Origin: Streptomyces sp. SID8374
Lineage (GTDB): Bacteria > Actinomycetota > Actinomycetes > Streptomycetales > Streptomycetaceae
Length of the DNA: 64,000 bases
Assembly (NCBI RefSeq): GCF_009865135.1
Contig: NZ_WWGH01000002.1
Span: forward strand, 1,240,001-1,304,000
Direction of reading: 5' to 3'
Part shown: one piece after another, positions 40,764 through 49,787 of the stretch
Layout of the letters: each line of letters starts with the position of its first letter
Position numbering within the stretch: position 1 is the stretch's first letter
Translations under genes and position numbers: made by a program
Notes under the pieces: model-generated
What the model saw: only the letters and a program-made list of their open reading frames with translations
Database searches by the model: none
Told to the model about the DNA's origin: nothing

Positions 40764-42221
40764 ATGACCCAGCAGTCAGTGGAACCGAAGACCAGTCCGG
40801 AGGCCGCGGGCCCCGGCTCGCGCGTCCCCGCCGGGAGATCATGGCTCGACCGGTACTTCCACATATCCGAACGAGGCTCCACGGTCGCGCGTGAAGTGCG
40901 CGGCGGCGTCACGACCTTCATGGCCATGGCGTACATCCTCCTGCTCAACCCGCTGATCCTCGGCGGGGAGGACGTCAACGGCAACCTCCTCGGCCAGAGC
41001 GGCCTGATCACCGCGACCGCCTTCGCGGCAGCCGCCACGACCCTGCTCATGGGCTTCGTCGGCAAGGTGCCCCTGGCGCTCGCCGCCGGACTCAGCGTCT
41101 CCGGTGTGCTCGCCTCGCAGGTCGCACCCAACATGACCTGGCCGCAGGCCATGGGCATGTGTGTGATCTACGGTGTGGTGATCTGCCTCCTGGTGGTCAC
41201 CGGCCTCCGCGAGATGATCATGAACGCGATCCCGCTCGCGCTCAAACACGGCATCACCATGGGCATCGGGCTCTTCATCGCCCTCATCGGCCTCTACAAG
41301 GCCGGATTCGTCCACCAGGGCACGGCCACCCCCGTCTCCCTCGGCCCCGCCGGTGAACTCGCCGGCTGGCCCGTACTGATCTTCTGCGTGACCCTGCTCC
41401 TCATCTTCATGCTCCAGGCGCGCAACATCCCCGGCGCGATCCTGATCGGCATCATCGTCGGCACCCTGGTCGCCATCGCCATCAACGCGATCGCCGACAT
41501 CGACCCCAAGGCGTGGAGCAGCGGCCCGCCCGCCCTGGAGGGCAGCGCGGTCTCCGCCCCCGACTTCTCGCTCTTCGGCAACGTCGAGTTCGGCGGCTGG
41601 GGCGACGTCGGTGTGATGACCGTCGGCATGATCGTCTTCACCCTGGTGCTGGCCGGCTTCTTCGACGCGATGGCCACCATCATCGGCGTCGGCACCGAGG
41701 CCAAGCTCGCCGACGAGAAGGGCCGCATGCCGGGCCTGTCCAAGGCGCTGTTCATCGACGGCGCCGGCGGCGTCATCGGCGGTGTCGCCTCGGGCTCCGG
41801 CCAGACGGTCTTCGTCGAGTCGGCCACCGGCGTCGGGGAAGGGGCCCGGACCGGGCTCGCCTCCGCCGTCACCGGCCTCTTCTTCGCGGCCTGCCTCTTC
41901 TTCACCCCGCTCACCGCGATCGTGCCGACCGAGGTGGCCTCCGCCGCCCTCGTCGTCATCGGCGCGATGATGATGCAGAACGCCCGGCACGTGGACTGGA
42001 GCGACCGCTCCGTCGCCATCCCGGTCTTCCTGACCGTGGTCCTGATGCCCTTCACGTACACCATCACCACCGGTGTCGCCGCGGGTGTCATCGCGTACTC
42101 GGCCATCAAGCTCGCCCAGGGCAGGGCCCGCGAGGTCGGGGCCTTCATGTGGGGGCTGACGGTGATCTTCCTCGTCTTCTTCGCCCTCAACCCGATCGAG
42201 AGCTGGCTCGGCGTCCACTGA
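40764..42221 (+). CDS. NCS2-family purine permease (AzgA-like)
   Basis: A 485-residue transporter with about 12-14 membrane segments. REVRGGVTTFMAMAYILLLN is the N-terminal hallmark of the hypoxanthine/guanine/adenine branch. ALKHGITMGIGLFIALIG and GVGTEAKLADEKGRMPG-type segments follow, then the SGSGQTVFVESATGVGEGAR substrate-site motif. It probably imports hypoxanthine, adenine or guanine by proton symport, feeding the xanthine dehydrogenase encoded just upstream. The ATG at 40764 follows TTGGGAG. XdhC starts 41 bp later and is probably on the same transcript. Confidence 0.9.
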   Translation: MTQQSVEPKTSPEAAGPGSRVPAGRSWLDRYFHISERGSTVAREVRGGVTTFMAMAYILLLNPLILGGEDVNGNLLGQSGLITATAFAAAATTLLMGFVGKVPLALAAGLSVSGVLASQVAPNMTWPQAMGMCVIYGVVICLLVVTGLREMIMNAIPLALKHGITMGIGLFIALIGLYKAGFVHQGTATPVSLGPAGELAGWPVLIFCVTLLLIFMLQARNIPGAILIGIIVGTLVAIAINAIADIDPKAWSSGPPALEGSAVSAPDFSLFGNVEFGGWGDVGVMTVGMIVFTLVLAGFFDAMATIIGVGTEAKLADEKGRMPGLSKALFIDGAGGVIGGVASGSGQTVFVESATGVGEGARTGLASAVTGLFFAACLFFTPLTAIVPTEVASAALVVIGAMMMQNARHVDWSDRSVAIPVFLTVVLMPFTYTITTGVAAGVIAYSAIKLAQGRAREVGAFMWGLTVIFLVFFALNPIESWLGVH

Positions 42222-42262
42222 GGCCGGCCGACCTTCCCCTCCCTCACTTAAGGAGACACGCC

Positions 42263-43405
42263 ATGCTGGACATCGCCGAAGAGCTTCACCGGTGGGTCTC
42301 GCAGGGACGCGAGTTCGCCGTCGCCACCGTGGTGGCGGTCGGCGGCAGCGCGCCCCGGCAGCCGGGTGCCGCCCTCGCCGTCGACGCCCACGGAACGGCC
42401 ATCGGCTCGGTCTCCGGCGGATGTGTGGAGGGCGCGGTCTACGAGCTGTGCCAACAGGCCCTGGAGGACGGGAACTCCGTCCGCGAGCGCTTCGGCTACA
42501 GCGACGAGGACGCCTTCGCGGTCGGTCTGACCTGCGGCGGCGTCATCGACATCCTGGTCACACCGGTACGGGCGGACGACCCCGCCCGCCCGGTGTTCGC
42601 CGCGGCGCTCGCGGCCGCCGCGGAGGGGGCGGCGGCCGCCCTGGCCCGGGTCACGGAGGGCCCCGGGGAACTGCTCGGACTCCCGCTCCTGGTCCGGCCC
42701 GACGGAAGTTACGAGGGCGGGCTCGGCGGCCACCCGGCGCTGGACCGGACCGCCGCGGCCGAGACCCGCGCCCTGCTGGACGCGGGCCGCACCGGGCCGC
42801 TCGCCATCGGCGCGGAGGGCTCCCGCTGCGGCCGGCCGATCCAGCTCCTGGTCGAGTCCAGCGTGCCCCCGCCCCGCATGATCGTGTTCGGCGCGATCGA
42901 CTTCGCCTCCGCCCTCGTCCGGGCCGGGAAGTTCCTCGGCTACCAGGTCACCGTCTGCGACGCCCGCCCCGTCTTCGCCACCGCCGCCCGCTTCCCCGAG
43001 GCCGACGAGATCGTCGTCGACTGGCCCCACCGCTACCTAGCGGGGACCGACACCGACGCCCGTACGGTGCTCTGCGTCCTCACCCACGACGCCAAGTTCG
43101 ACGTACCCCTGCTGGAGGCCGCCCTGCGCCTCCCGGTCGCCTACGTCGGCGCGATGGGCTCCCGCCGCACCCACCTGGACCGCAACGACCGCCTCCGCGA
43201 GGTCGGCCTCACCGACCGCGAACTGGCCCGCCTGCACTCGCCGATCGGCCTCGACCTCGGAGCCCGTACGCCGGAGGAGACGGCCCTGTCCATCGCCGCC
43301 GAGATCGTCGCCGTCCGGCGCGGCGGCAGCGGCGTACCGCTCACCGGGGCCCACACCCCCATCCACCACGACAGCAGCGGCCAGCCGCTGGCATCGGTGG
43401 CCTGA
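42263..43405 (+). CDS. XdhC-family molybdenum cofactor maturation factor
   Basis: A 380-residue XdhC/CoxF-type protein. The N-terminal domain has VATVVAVGGSAPRQPGAALA and SVSGGCVEGAVYE; the cysteine in SGGCVEG is the residue family members use to bind the cofactor. The C-terminal Rossmann domain has the GAMGSRRTH segment and ends with PIGLDLGARTPEETALSIAA. XdhC receives molybdopterin, helps add the essential sulfur and inserts the cofactor into xanthine dehydrogenase. AAGGAG lies 8 nt before the ATG. Confidence 0.93.
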   Translation: MLDIAEELHRWVSQGREFAVATVVAVGGSAPRQPGAALAVDAHGTAIGSVSGGCVEGAVYELCQQALEDGNSVRERFGYSDEDAFAVGLTCGGVIDILVTPVRADDPARPVFAAALAAAAEGAAAALARVTEGPGELLGLPLLVRPDGSYEGGLGGHPALDRTAAAETRALLDAGRTGPLAIGAEGSRCGRPIQLLVESSVPPPRMIVFGAIDFASALVRAGKFLGYQVTVCDARPVFATAARFPEADEIVVDWPHRYLAGTDTDARTVLCVLTHDAKFDVPLLEAALRLPVAYVGAMGSRRTHLDRNDRLREVGLTDRELARLHSPIGLDLGARTPEETALSIAAEIVAVRRGGSGVPLTGAHTPIHHDSSGQPLASVA

Positions 43406-43485
43406 GCCGCCCGGTCCGCGCCGGCCGGTTCTCGGGACGGGGTGCACGTGAATACCGGGGCACGCGGATGCGGTTGGATGAGCGC

Positions 43486-44160
43486 ATGAGCGTTCACGAC
43501 GTTGCCCGCAGGCTGCCGGGCATATCCCCCCTCAACGACCTCTGCCGCTCCCTGGCGATGCTGGATGCCGTGCTGTGCCCCGAATGGGACCACCGCTGGC
43601 ACAGCTTCGACGCGCACTGGTCGCCCACGGAGGCCATGGCCTCGATGCGCGACGGTTCGGGTGGTGAATACTCCCTGGTCTTCTCCGCCGCCGGTGTCTA
43701 CGCCCGCGGCTTCGACCACGAGTCGCCGATGAGCCCCTACGTCGACGACGCGCCCTGGCCCGGCGTCCTCGACGAGGTCCCGGACGTCTTCCGGCCGTAC
43801 GTGGACGAGCCCTCGTTCACCGACGAGTTCGGCCTCCCGGTGGTCACCGCCTGCCTCTGGCGCGAGAGCACCGACGAGCGCTGGCGGGCGGGGACCATCG
43901 AGTTCCCGGAGGACGGGGAGGACTCCGACGGTGCCGACTGGCTCTTCCAGCTGCTCGTCACGGGCACCCCGGAGTCGTACCAGGAGTGGGCGGAGGACTA
44001 CTTCGAGGTCCCGGTGGACCTCGAAGCCGTACGCCACATCTACGCGCTCCGGCCGCTGACCGACGAGGTCGTCGCCGCGCTCAACCCCGAGCGGGTGGCG
44101 GCCGAACTGACCGAGGACATCAAGGAGATCGGGTACCCGGTCGGCAGCGGCACGGAGTGA
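43486..44160 (+). CDS. Hypothetical protein, acidic and cytoplasmic
   Basis: A 224-residue acidic protein without signal peptide or membrane segment. It starts MSVHDVARRLPGISPLNDLC and has aromatic-rich motifs (CPEWDHRWHSFDAHW, GEYSLVFSAAGVYARGFDHE). These resemble streptomycete immunity- or SUKH/SMI1-like small proteins in general composition, but I cannot name a family. An ATG six codons earlier (43468) is equally in frame; neither has a clear ribosome binding site. It follows XdhC by 80 bp and could be read from the same promoter. Confidence 0.65.
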   Translation: MSVHDVARRLPGISPLNDLCRSLAMLDAVLCPEWDHRWHSFDAHWSPTEAMASMRDGSGGEYSLVFSAAGVYARGFDHESPMSPYVDDAPWPGVLDEVPDVFRPYVDEPSFTDEFGLPVVTACLWRESTDERWRAGTIEFPEDGEDSDGADWLFQLLVTGTPESYQEWAEDYFEVPVDLEAVRHIYALRPLTDEVVAALNPERVAAELTEDIKEIGYPVGSGTE

Positions 44161-44170
44161 TCCGGGGCCG

Positions 44171-44211
44171 GTGCCGGTGTGTGGGGGCCTGCCCCCGGTC
44201 CACACCGGCAC
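44171..44211. terminator. Bidirectional terminator between hypothetical gene and amidase
   Basis: GTGCCGGTGTG (44171-44181) pairs perfectly with CACACCGGCAC (44201-44211), and an inner GGGGG/CCCCC stem closes the loop. The flanking genes converge on it. Confidence 0.82.
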
Positions 44212-44230
44212 ACGGTCGCCTCCTGTCCGC

Positions 44231-45787
44231 TCAGCGCCCTGCCTGCAACGCCCCCCACGTGGCCGGGCCCACCTTGCCGTCGACGCTCAGGCCGCGGCTG
44301 GTCTGGTAGTTGCGCACCGCCGTCTCCGTCGTCGGGCCGAAGCTGCCGTCGACGCCCACCGTGGTGCCGAGCGCCGCCGTCAGGGAGCGCTGGAGGCGCT
44401 TCACCGCGTCGCCGGAGCTGCCGCGGGCGAGGGCGGGGGTGGTGCCGGCGGAGAGCAGGGCCGTCCAGGTCTTCGGGCCGACCGCGCCGTCGGCGGTGAG
44501 GGAGCGGGCCCGCTGGAACGCCTGGGTGGCGCTCTTGGTGGTGGGGCCGAAGATGCCGTCCGCTGTGCCCGCCGCGTACCCCTGGGCGTTGAGCAGCTGC
44601 TGGACCGCCTTCACCTGCGGGCCCGACGAGCCCGACTGCTGGAGGGTGTACGAGGGGAAGGTCAGGCTGTCACCGGGGGTGCCGGGGCTGCCCCCGACCA
44701 GCTGCATGTAGTAGTTCCAGTCCCAGTTGGGCCCCGGGTCGGTGTGGGTGGCGCCCGGCGCCTCGCTGTGGCCGATGATGTGCGACCGGTTCTTCGGGAT
44801 GCTGTACCGCGCGGCGAGGTGCTTGGTGAGCGCGGCGGAGGAGCGGTACATCGCCTCCGTGTACCAGGCCGGGTTGTCGACGTAGCCCTCGTGCTCGATC
44901 CCCACGGACGAGGAGTTGACGCTGCCGGCGTGCCAGGCGGTGTCCTTCTCCAGCACCGACTGGGTGACCTCGCCGTCGGAGGAGCGGATCGTGTAGTGCG
45001 CGCTGACCTTCGAGGCCGGGTTCTGGTACCAGCTGATGGAGCCCGCGTACGAGCCCTGCGTGGTGTGGATGATCACCTTGTCGACCGTGGCCTTGCGGCC
45101 GACGACGAAGTTCCCGGAGTACGCGGGGACCCAGAGGCCCGAGGGGTAGTCGGGGCTCTGCGCGTAGGCCCCGGCGGCGGAGACCTCGTCCTTGACCGGG
45201 GAGACCGGGCGGGAGGGGACCCGGACCTTCTCGCCGCCGGGCGCCGTCGCGTCCAGCCCCTGGGCGAGGAACGTGAACACCGTGTCCGCGTAGAGCGCCG
45301 CCGCCGGGCCCTCGGCCTCGCTGTACCGGGCGACCGCCGGGTACCAGGCGTTCACGTCGCGCCGCTCCGCGCGGTCCAGGCCGAGGCGGTCGGCGTGGTC
45401 GCGCAGGACGGCGGCGCCGCCGAGGATGTTCGCGGCGGTGTCCCGGCGCAGCCGGTCGGCCGGTTCGCCGGTCAGCGCGGCGGCCTTCTCCAGGGAGCGG
45501 TTCTCCGGGTTGCTCGCCAGGTGCATCACGCCGTAGCCGTTCGCCTGGCTGGGCTGCCCCGCGTGGCCGTCGAGGCGGCTCTCGCCGTAGCCGACGGCGG
45601 CCAGCAGATCGCGCGGTACGCCGTACTCCCGCGCCGCCCGGTCGAAGGCGCGGTTCAGCGGTTCGGCGGCGGGCTGGGCGGGGGCGGCGGACGCGGGCTG
45701 GCCGGTGGCGACCAGGGCCGTGACCGTGAGGGCCGCCAGGACGGACGCGCGCGCCCGGGTGCGGGCCGCGACGGGGCTTCTGGGCAT
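44231..45787 (-). CDS. Secreted N-acetylmuramoyl-L-alanine amidase with peptidoglycan-binding repeats
   Basis: A 518-residue extracellular wall enzyme. A signal peptide (1-35) leads into a lysozyme-like region (45-175; AAREYGVPRDLLAAVGYGES). A type 2 amidase domain at about 225-365 has zinc ligands His241 (IIHTTQG), His340 (GHSE) and Asp350 (HTDPGP). Two peptidoglycan_binding_1 repeats follow at about 383-445 and 455-517, each with D-FGPTT and a closing W-AL. It cleaves the bond between muramic acid and the stem peptide, in turnover or spore development. The ATG follows GGAGC. CTGTGGGGAA is repeated twice in its leader. Confidence 0.92.
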   Translation of the reverse strand: MPRSPVAARTRARASVLAALTVTALVATGQPASAAPAQPAAEPLNRAFDRAAREYGVPRDLLAAVGYGESRLDGHAGQPSQANGYGVMHLASNPENRSLEKAAALTGEPADRLRRDTAANILGGAAVLRDHADRLGLDRAERRDVNAWYPAVARYSEAEGPAAALYADTVFTFLAQGLDATAPGGEKVRVPSRPVSPVKDEVSAAGAYAQSPDYPSGLWVPAYSGNFVVGRKATVDKVIIHTTQGSYAGSISWYQNPASKVSAHYTIRSSDGEVTQSVLEKDTAWHAGSVNSSSVGIEHEGYVDNPAWYTEAMYRSSAALTKHLAARYSIPKNRSHIIGHSEAPGATHTDPGPNWDWNYYMQLVGGSPGTPGDSLTFPSYTLQQSGSSGPQVKAVQQLLNAQGYAAGTADGIFGPTTKSATQAFQRARSLTADGAVGPKTWTALLSAGTTPALARGSSGDAVKRLQRSLTAALGTTVGVDGSFGPTTETAVRNYQTSRGLSVDGKVGPATWGALQAGR

Positions 45788-45984
45788 GGGTGCTCCTGCT
45801 CTGTGGGGAATCTGTGGGGAAATCCGCGGGAGGAGAAGAGAGAAGCCCTCGGCCCGGGGTGGCGGACCGAGGGGCTGCGAGCGCACCCAGGCTAGCGAGG
45901 TGAGAAGGGCATGACAATGATGGCCGGGTCGCGGCGTGTCGCGCAACTGGCCTGAAAAGTAAGGAAGTTGACGGGCAATTAGGG

Positions 45985-46017
45985 CCTGTCGGGTGACGGG
46001 GTGAATCACCCGACAGG
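45985..46017 (-). terminator. Terminator of the nitroreductase gene
   Basis: CCTGTCGGGTGA (45985-45996) and TCACCCGACAGG (46006-46017) pair perfectly over 12 bp around a 9-nt loop. It lies 31 nt after the nitroreductase stop. Confidence 0.8.
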
Positions 46018-46048
46018 GGGTGTGATGGGCCGATCGGCCCCGCCTTCG

Positions 46049-46780
46049 CTACCAGCGGTTCCGGTGGATCACGTCCGCCACCGGGCGGCGCCGCACCGGA
46101 CCGAAGTTGCCCTGCGGCCACCCCACCGGAACTGCGGCGAAGGTCGCCATGTCCTCCGGGATGCCCAGCTCCTGCTTCCACTCCTGCTCCAGGAACAGGT
46201 GCCAGATGGTGATGTTGGCCGCGAGCCCGAGGCCCCGGGCGGCGAGCAGCAGGTTCTGGACGCCCGGATAGACGCAGGAGCCCTCGGCCAGCGCCTGGAA
46301 CCGGCTCTGGGAGGCCATCATCCGCTCACTCGCCTCCGGGCCCAGCGCCCGCGCGGAGGCGGCCAGCCCCTCCTCGTCGAGGCGCGGCTCCGGGAAGCGG
46401 TAGCACGGCACGATCAGCACCGGCGTATCGGCGAAGTGGTCTCGCTGGTACTCGATCGCCGCCACCATCCGCCCGTACGCCGCCTCGTCCATGCCCTCGG
46501 GCGCGTACTTCCCGGTCGTCGCGAGGTAGGAGTCCACGCAACGCTTCCACAGCGGCGCGAGGCGGGCCATCACCTGGCGGTCCGTCACCACGACGTACTC
46601 GTAACACTGCATGTTGCCGCCGCTGGGTCCCCACACGGCGGCCTGTATGAGCTGATCGACCGTCTCGTCCGGGACCGCGTCCGGCTTGAGGCGGCGCATG
46701 GCGCGCATGGTGGACATGGTGTCGAAGAGAGCGGGGCCGCCGACGGCGGACGGGCCGGCCTGAACCGTTTCGATGGTCAT
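46049..46780 (-). CDS. Nitroreductase-family flavoprotein
   Basis: A 243-residue protein of the FMN-dependent nitroreductase fold. STMRAMRRLKPDAVPDETVD carries the FMN phosphate-binding arginines, AAVWGPSGGNMQCYEYVVVT is the second cofactor segment, and GLAANITIWHLF is the dimer helix. Substrates of this fold range from nitroaromatics to quinones and cannot be told from sequence. The ATG at 46780 has no ribosome binding site but a TAGACT -10 box 8 nt upstream, so the message is probably leaderless. Confidence 0.85.
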   Translation of the reverse strand: MTIETVQAGPSAVGGPALFDTMSTMRAMRRLKPDAVPDETVDQLIQAAVWGPSGGNMQCYEYVVVTDRQVMARLAPLWKRCVDSYLATTGKYAPEGMDEAAYGRMVAAIEYQRDHFADTPVLIVPCYRFPEPRLDEEGLAASARALGPEASERMMASQSRFQALAEGSCVYPGVQNLLLAARGLGLAANITIWHLFLEQEWKQELGIPEDMATFAAVPVGWPQGNFGPVRRRPVADVIHRNRW

Positions 46781-46788
46781 GATCGCGG

Positions 46789-46794
46789 AGTCTA
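46789..46794 (-). promoter_or_regulatory. -10 box TAGACT, probable leaderless promoter of the nitroreductase
   Basis: On the minus strand TAGACT ends 8 nt before the ATG at 46780, with no Shine-Dalgarno sequence between. Confidence 0.45.
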
Positions 46795-46890
46795 GGCAGA
46801 ACTCCCGGCTCAGGGCAGGGGGTGCTCTCCTCCGGTTCGGTCCGGGGCCGCGGTGTTCCTTCACCTTCGGAGGCCGCGTGTTCCCCCGGC

Positions 46891-47496
46891 TCAGGGGCCG
46901 CGCCACAGGTTGGCGAACGCCGAGTTCTCGATGGTCCGCCGCTGGCGTACCGCCTCCAGCTCCATCACCGCGTCGTGGACGGCACTCACCACGGCCGTCA
47001 CCGCGTCGTCGTCCAGGCCGGATTCCTCGTCGGACGGCCCGCCCTCGACACCCACCGCCGAGGCGAGCGCGGCCAGGACCGGTTCCCGCCGCTCCCAGCG
47101 CTCGGCCGCCCCGCGACGGGCGGGGGTGTCGGCCGGTGCCACGCGCTTCGAGCCGAAGGAGAGCCGGCCGCTCCGCTCCCGGGTCAGCTCACCGTCCTCC
47201 TCCAACGCGGCCTGGTAGGCGGCCGAGAGGTCCTTCCCCCGGCGCCACAGCCAGTCCTCGATCCGCTCGTGGGGCTGCTCCCGGGTGAGCTGCGCCGCCG
47301 CTTCGCCCAAGAGCCGGTCCTGCGGCGCCGACGGCCCGCCCGGCACGATCCGGTCCTCGTCCACGGTGATGGCACCCGCGCCGATCAGATCGATCAGCTC
47401 GGCCCCCGCGAGTGCGAGCGACAGGTCGCCCTGCCCCACGGAACGCTCCGGCCTCGGATCCATGGCGATGATGAACAGGTCTTTCGCCGTCGTCAT
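46891..47496 (-). CDS. GPP34 (GOLPH3-like) protein
   Basis: A 201-residue protein with the GPP34 domain. TAKDLFIIAMDPRPERSVG opens the fold, LSLALAGAELIDLIGAGAIT is the core helix, and the C-terminal helix is DDDAVTAVVSAVHDAVMELE. In eukaryotes GOLPH3/Vps74 binds phosphatidylinositol-4-phosphate at the Golgi. In actinobacteria the family is common, often in several copies, and its role is unknown; lipid binding is a guess. GAGGAG precedes the ATG. The gene is in the same orientation as its neighbours but has its own promoter gap. Confidence 0.85.
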   Translation of the reverse strand: MTTAKDLFIIAMDPRPERSVGQGDLSLALAGAELIDLIGAGAITVDEDRIVPGGPSAPQDRLLGEAAAQLTREQPHERIEDWLWRRGKDLSAAYQAALEEDGELTRERSGRLSFGSKRVAPADTPARRGAAERWERREPVLAALASAVGVEGGPSDEESGLDDDAVTAVVSAVHDAVMELEAVRQRRTIENSAFANLWRGP

Positions 47497-47559
47497 GAAC
47501 GGCTCCTCTCGGAACGTCGACGGTGCGCCGACAGGGGATCGGTCGATCAATATCACGCC

Positions 47560-47575
47560 GCCCGGACGGCCGGGC
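47560..47575 (-). terminator. Small hairpin after the deazaflavin oxidoreductase
   Basis: GCCCGG (47560-47565) pairs with CCGGGC (47570-47575) around a 4-nt loop, 5 nt after the stop codon of the oxidoreductase gene. Confidence 0.5.
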
Positions 47576-47580
47576 CCCGG

Positions 47581-48027
47581 TCAGGTCCTGGTCAGCCGGA
47601 CCACCGGGATGTCCCGCTCGGTGCCCGCCTGGTACTGCGCGTAGCGCGGGAACAGCTCCACCAGGCCCGGCCAGACCCGGGCCTTCTCCTCGGCCGGGAG
47701 GGTCGACGCGACGGCCGGGAAGCGCTCGGTCCCCACGCGGAGCCCGACCTCGGGGTTGGCCTGAAGGTTCAGGTACCAGAGCGGCGGGCGGTCCGAGCCG
47801 CCGTTGGAGGCCACGATCAGATAGTCCTCGCCGTCCCGCCCGTACATCAGCACCGTCCGCCGCACGACCCCGCTGCGCCGCCCCACGTAGTCCATCAGCA
47901 GACAGGGCACTCCGAGCTGCGTCGTGCCCTTCGTGCCGCCGGACGACTCGTACAGCTCCGCCTGCCGGGCCACCCATCCGGTGGGGCTGACCTCGACCTC
48001 CGCCGCGCCGTCCGCTTCCGCCGCCAT
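47581..48027 (-). CDS. Deazaflavin (F420)-dependent nitroreductase-family protein
   Basis: A 148-residue protein of the DDN-like split-barrel family. The signature pieces are TTQLGVPCLLMDYVGRRSGV, VVRRTVLMYGRDGEDYLIVA and SNGGSDRPPLWYLNLQANPE. Members bind coenzyme F420 and reduce quinones or nitro compounds; Mycobacterium Ddn activates pretomanid. Streptomycetes make F420, so the cofactor is plausible. The ATG at 48027 follows GAAGGAGAGG. It is divergent from the acyl carrier protein operon. Confidence 0.88.
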   Translation of the reverse strand: MAAEADGAAEVEVSPTGWVARQAELYESSGGTKGTTQLGVPCLLMDYVGRRSGVVRRTVLMYGRDGEDYLIVASNGGSDRPPLWYLNLQANPEVGLRVGTERFPAVASTLPAEEKARVWPGLVELFPRYAQYQAGTERDIPVVRLTRT

Positions 48028-48157
48028 GGGCCTCTCCTTCACCTCGTACGGTCCGTCCCTCCATCCTGCACCCCCGCCCGGCCGTACCGGCGGATTCGTA
48101 CACCTGGACAGAGCTCCCACCGCACGGGGGAACGCGGGCCGGGAACCCCTCGGTGAA

Positions 48158-48172
48158 GGCGTATAAAGGGTC
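48158..48172 (+). promoter_or_regulatory. AT-rich -10-like site before the ACP operon
   Basis: GCGTATAAAGGGTCC stands out in very GC-rich sequence about 100 nt before the acyl carrier protein start. It is the best promoter candidate in this divergent gap, but no convincing -35 box is visible. Confidence 0.35.
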
Positions 48173-48266
48173 CTTCCGGAGCAGCCGGCGTCCCCCGATG
48201 GCCCCTCCCCACCTCACCCCCAACCGCGCGGCCGGCGTCACCGCGTCACTGAGCCCAGGAGCGCCA

Positions 48267-48500
48267 ATGACCACCTCGGAAGAGATCAGCGCCCTGCTGG
48301 TAGCGAAGTTCGGAACCGACCCCGAGGCACTGCGCCCCGACGTTCCGCTGCACCGGCTGCGGCTGGACTCCCTCGCCCTGGAGGAGCTGCGGCTGCTCAT
48401 CGAGGACCGGCTGGACGTCGACCTGGAGGACGTCGCGCTCACCTCGCGCGACACCCTCGGCCGGCTGATCGAGGTCGTCCACGTCAAGGCGACCGCATGA
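48267..48500 (+). CDS. Acyl carrier protein
   Basis: A 77-residue stand-alone carrier protein. Ser35 in LRLDSLALEEL is the site for the phosphopantetheine arm, and helices two and three (LRLLIEDRLDVDLEDVAL) have the acidic pattern used to dock partners. It is not the FabC of primary fatty acid synthesis, since no fab cluster surrounds it. CCAGGAG precedes the ATG. Its stop overlaps the ketosynthase start as ATGA, so the two should be made together and act together. Confidence 0.9.
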   Translation: MTTSEEISALLVAKFGTDPEALRPDVPLHRLRLDSLALEELRLLIEDRLDVDLEDVALTSRDTLGRLIEVVHVKATA

Positions 48501-49765
48501 GCGCGCCGGCGGCCCCCGCGCCCTACCGCCGTACGCCGCTCGCCCCGTTCGCCGCCGCCGTCACCGGGGTCGGCCTGGTCACCGCGGCCGGAACGGGCGC
48601 CCGGGCGGCCTGGCACGGCGTCACCGAGGGGCTCGCCCCCTCCGTCGGCCCCCGGCCCGAACTCGGCGGCCTGCCCTGCGACTTCTTCTACTCCGTCACC
48701 GACTGCGACCCGCGCGAGGTGCTCGGGGTGGCCGCCCAGCGGCTGATGGACCGCTTCGCCCAGCTCGCCGTCATCGCCGCCCGCGAGGCGATCGCGGACG
48801 CCGGTCTCGACCCGGCCCTCTGGGACAGCGGCCGCGTCGGCATCGTCATCGGCTCCGCCCACGGCGGGCTGCCCTTCTACGACGAGCAGTACGCCGTCCT
48901 CGCCGCGCGCGGCGCCCGCCGGGTCTCCCCGAAGCTCGCCCCCCTCAGCGTGGTCAACGGCGCGGCCAGCAGCGTCAGTCTGGACCTCGGCGTGCAGGGC
49001 CCCAGCCAGGCCGTCTCGACCGCCTGCTCCTCCGGCACCGTCGCCATCGGCACCGCCCACCAGATGCTCCGCTCCGGGGCCTGCGACATCGTCATCGCGG
49101 GCGGCGCCGAATCCACCTGCACCCGGCTCCTGCTGGCCAGCGCGTGCAGCCTCAAGGCCGTCTCCACCCGCCGCGAGGACCCCGCGGCCGCCTGCCGCCC
49201 CTTCGACACCCACCGCGACGGCTTCGTCGTCGGCGAGGGCGCGGGCCTCCTCGTCCTGGAGCACCCCGAGCACGCCCGCGCGCGCGGCGCCACCGTCCGC
49301 GCCCATGTGAGCGGTTACGGAGCCTCCAGCGACGCCCACTCCGCCGTCGCCCCGGACCCCGAAGGGCTCGGCATCGAACGCGCCCTGCGCACCGCCCTCG
49401 CCGACGCCGGGCTCTCCCCGGCCGACGTCGGGCATGTCAACGCCCACGGCACCTCGACGCTCTCCAACGACCTCATCGAGGCGGCCATGCTCCGCCGCGT
49501 CCTCGGCGAAAGCCCCCTGGTCACCTCCACCAAGGCGATGACCGGGCACACCCTCGGCGCGGCCGGCGGCATCGAGGCCGCGCTGACCGTGCTCGCCCTC
49601 CAGCACCAACTGGTCCCGCCCACCGTCAACTTGGACGCCCCTGATCCGCAGATCCAGATGGACGTCGTCGCCAAGGAGGCCCGCAGCGCCTCCTTCGACT
49701 GCGCGGTGAAGACCTCGCTCGGCTTCGGCGGCCACAACGCGGCACTCGTCCTCACCAGGGCCTGA
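48497..49765 (+). CDS. Beta-ketoacyl-ACP synthase (FabF-like), dedicated to the adjacent ACP
   Basis: A 422-residue condensing enzyme of KAS II type. The triad is complete: Cys177 in STACSSGT, His317 in NAHGTST and His351 in GHTLGAAG. It is therefore a catalyst and not a chain-length factor. FVVGEGAGLLVLEHPEHARA is typical of the fold. It would extend an acyl chain by decarboxylative condensation with malonyl-ACP. No reductase, dehydratase, malonyltransferase or partner subunit is encoded nearby, so it must work once, or borrow primary enzymes. The hydrolase gene follows after 22 bp. Confidence 0.9.
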   Translation: MSAPAAPAPYRRTPLAPFAAAVTGVGLVTAAGTGARAAWHGVTEGLAPSVGPRPELGGLPCDFFYSVTDCDPREVLGVAAQRLMDRFAQLAVIAAREAIADAGLDPALWDSGRVGIVIGSAHGGLPFYDEQYAVLAARGARRVSPKLAPLSVVNGAASSVSLDLGVQGPSQAVSTACSSGTVAIGTAHQMLRSGACDIVIAGGAESTCTRLLLASACSLKAVSTRREDPAAACRPFDTHRDGFVVGEGAGLLVLEHPEHARARGATVRAHVSGYGASSDAHSAVAPDPEGLGIERALRTALADAGLSPADVGHVNAHGTSTLSNDLIEAAMLRRVLGESPLVTSTKAMTGHTLGAAGGIEAALTVLALQHQLVPPTVNLDAPDPQIQMDVVAKEARSASFDCAVKTSLGFGGHNAALVLTRA

Positions 49766-49787
49766 GCGGAAGGGAGTTGGGGAACAC

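Noticed and set aside
48497..49765. The ketosynthase as a type II PKS chain-length factor
   Set aside because: Cys177 and both active-site histidines are present, so it is a catalytic ketosynthase, and no second ketosynthase is adjacent.
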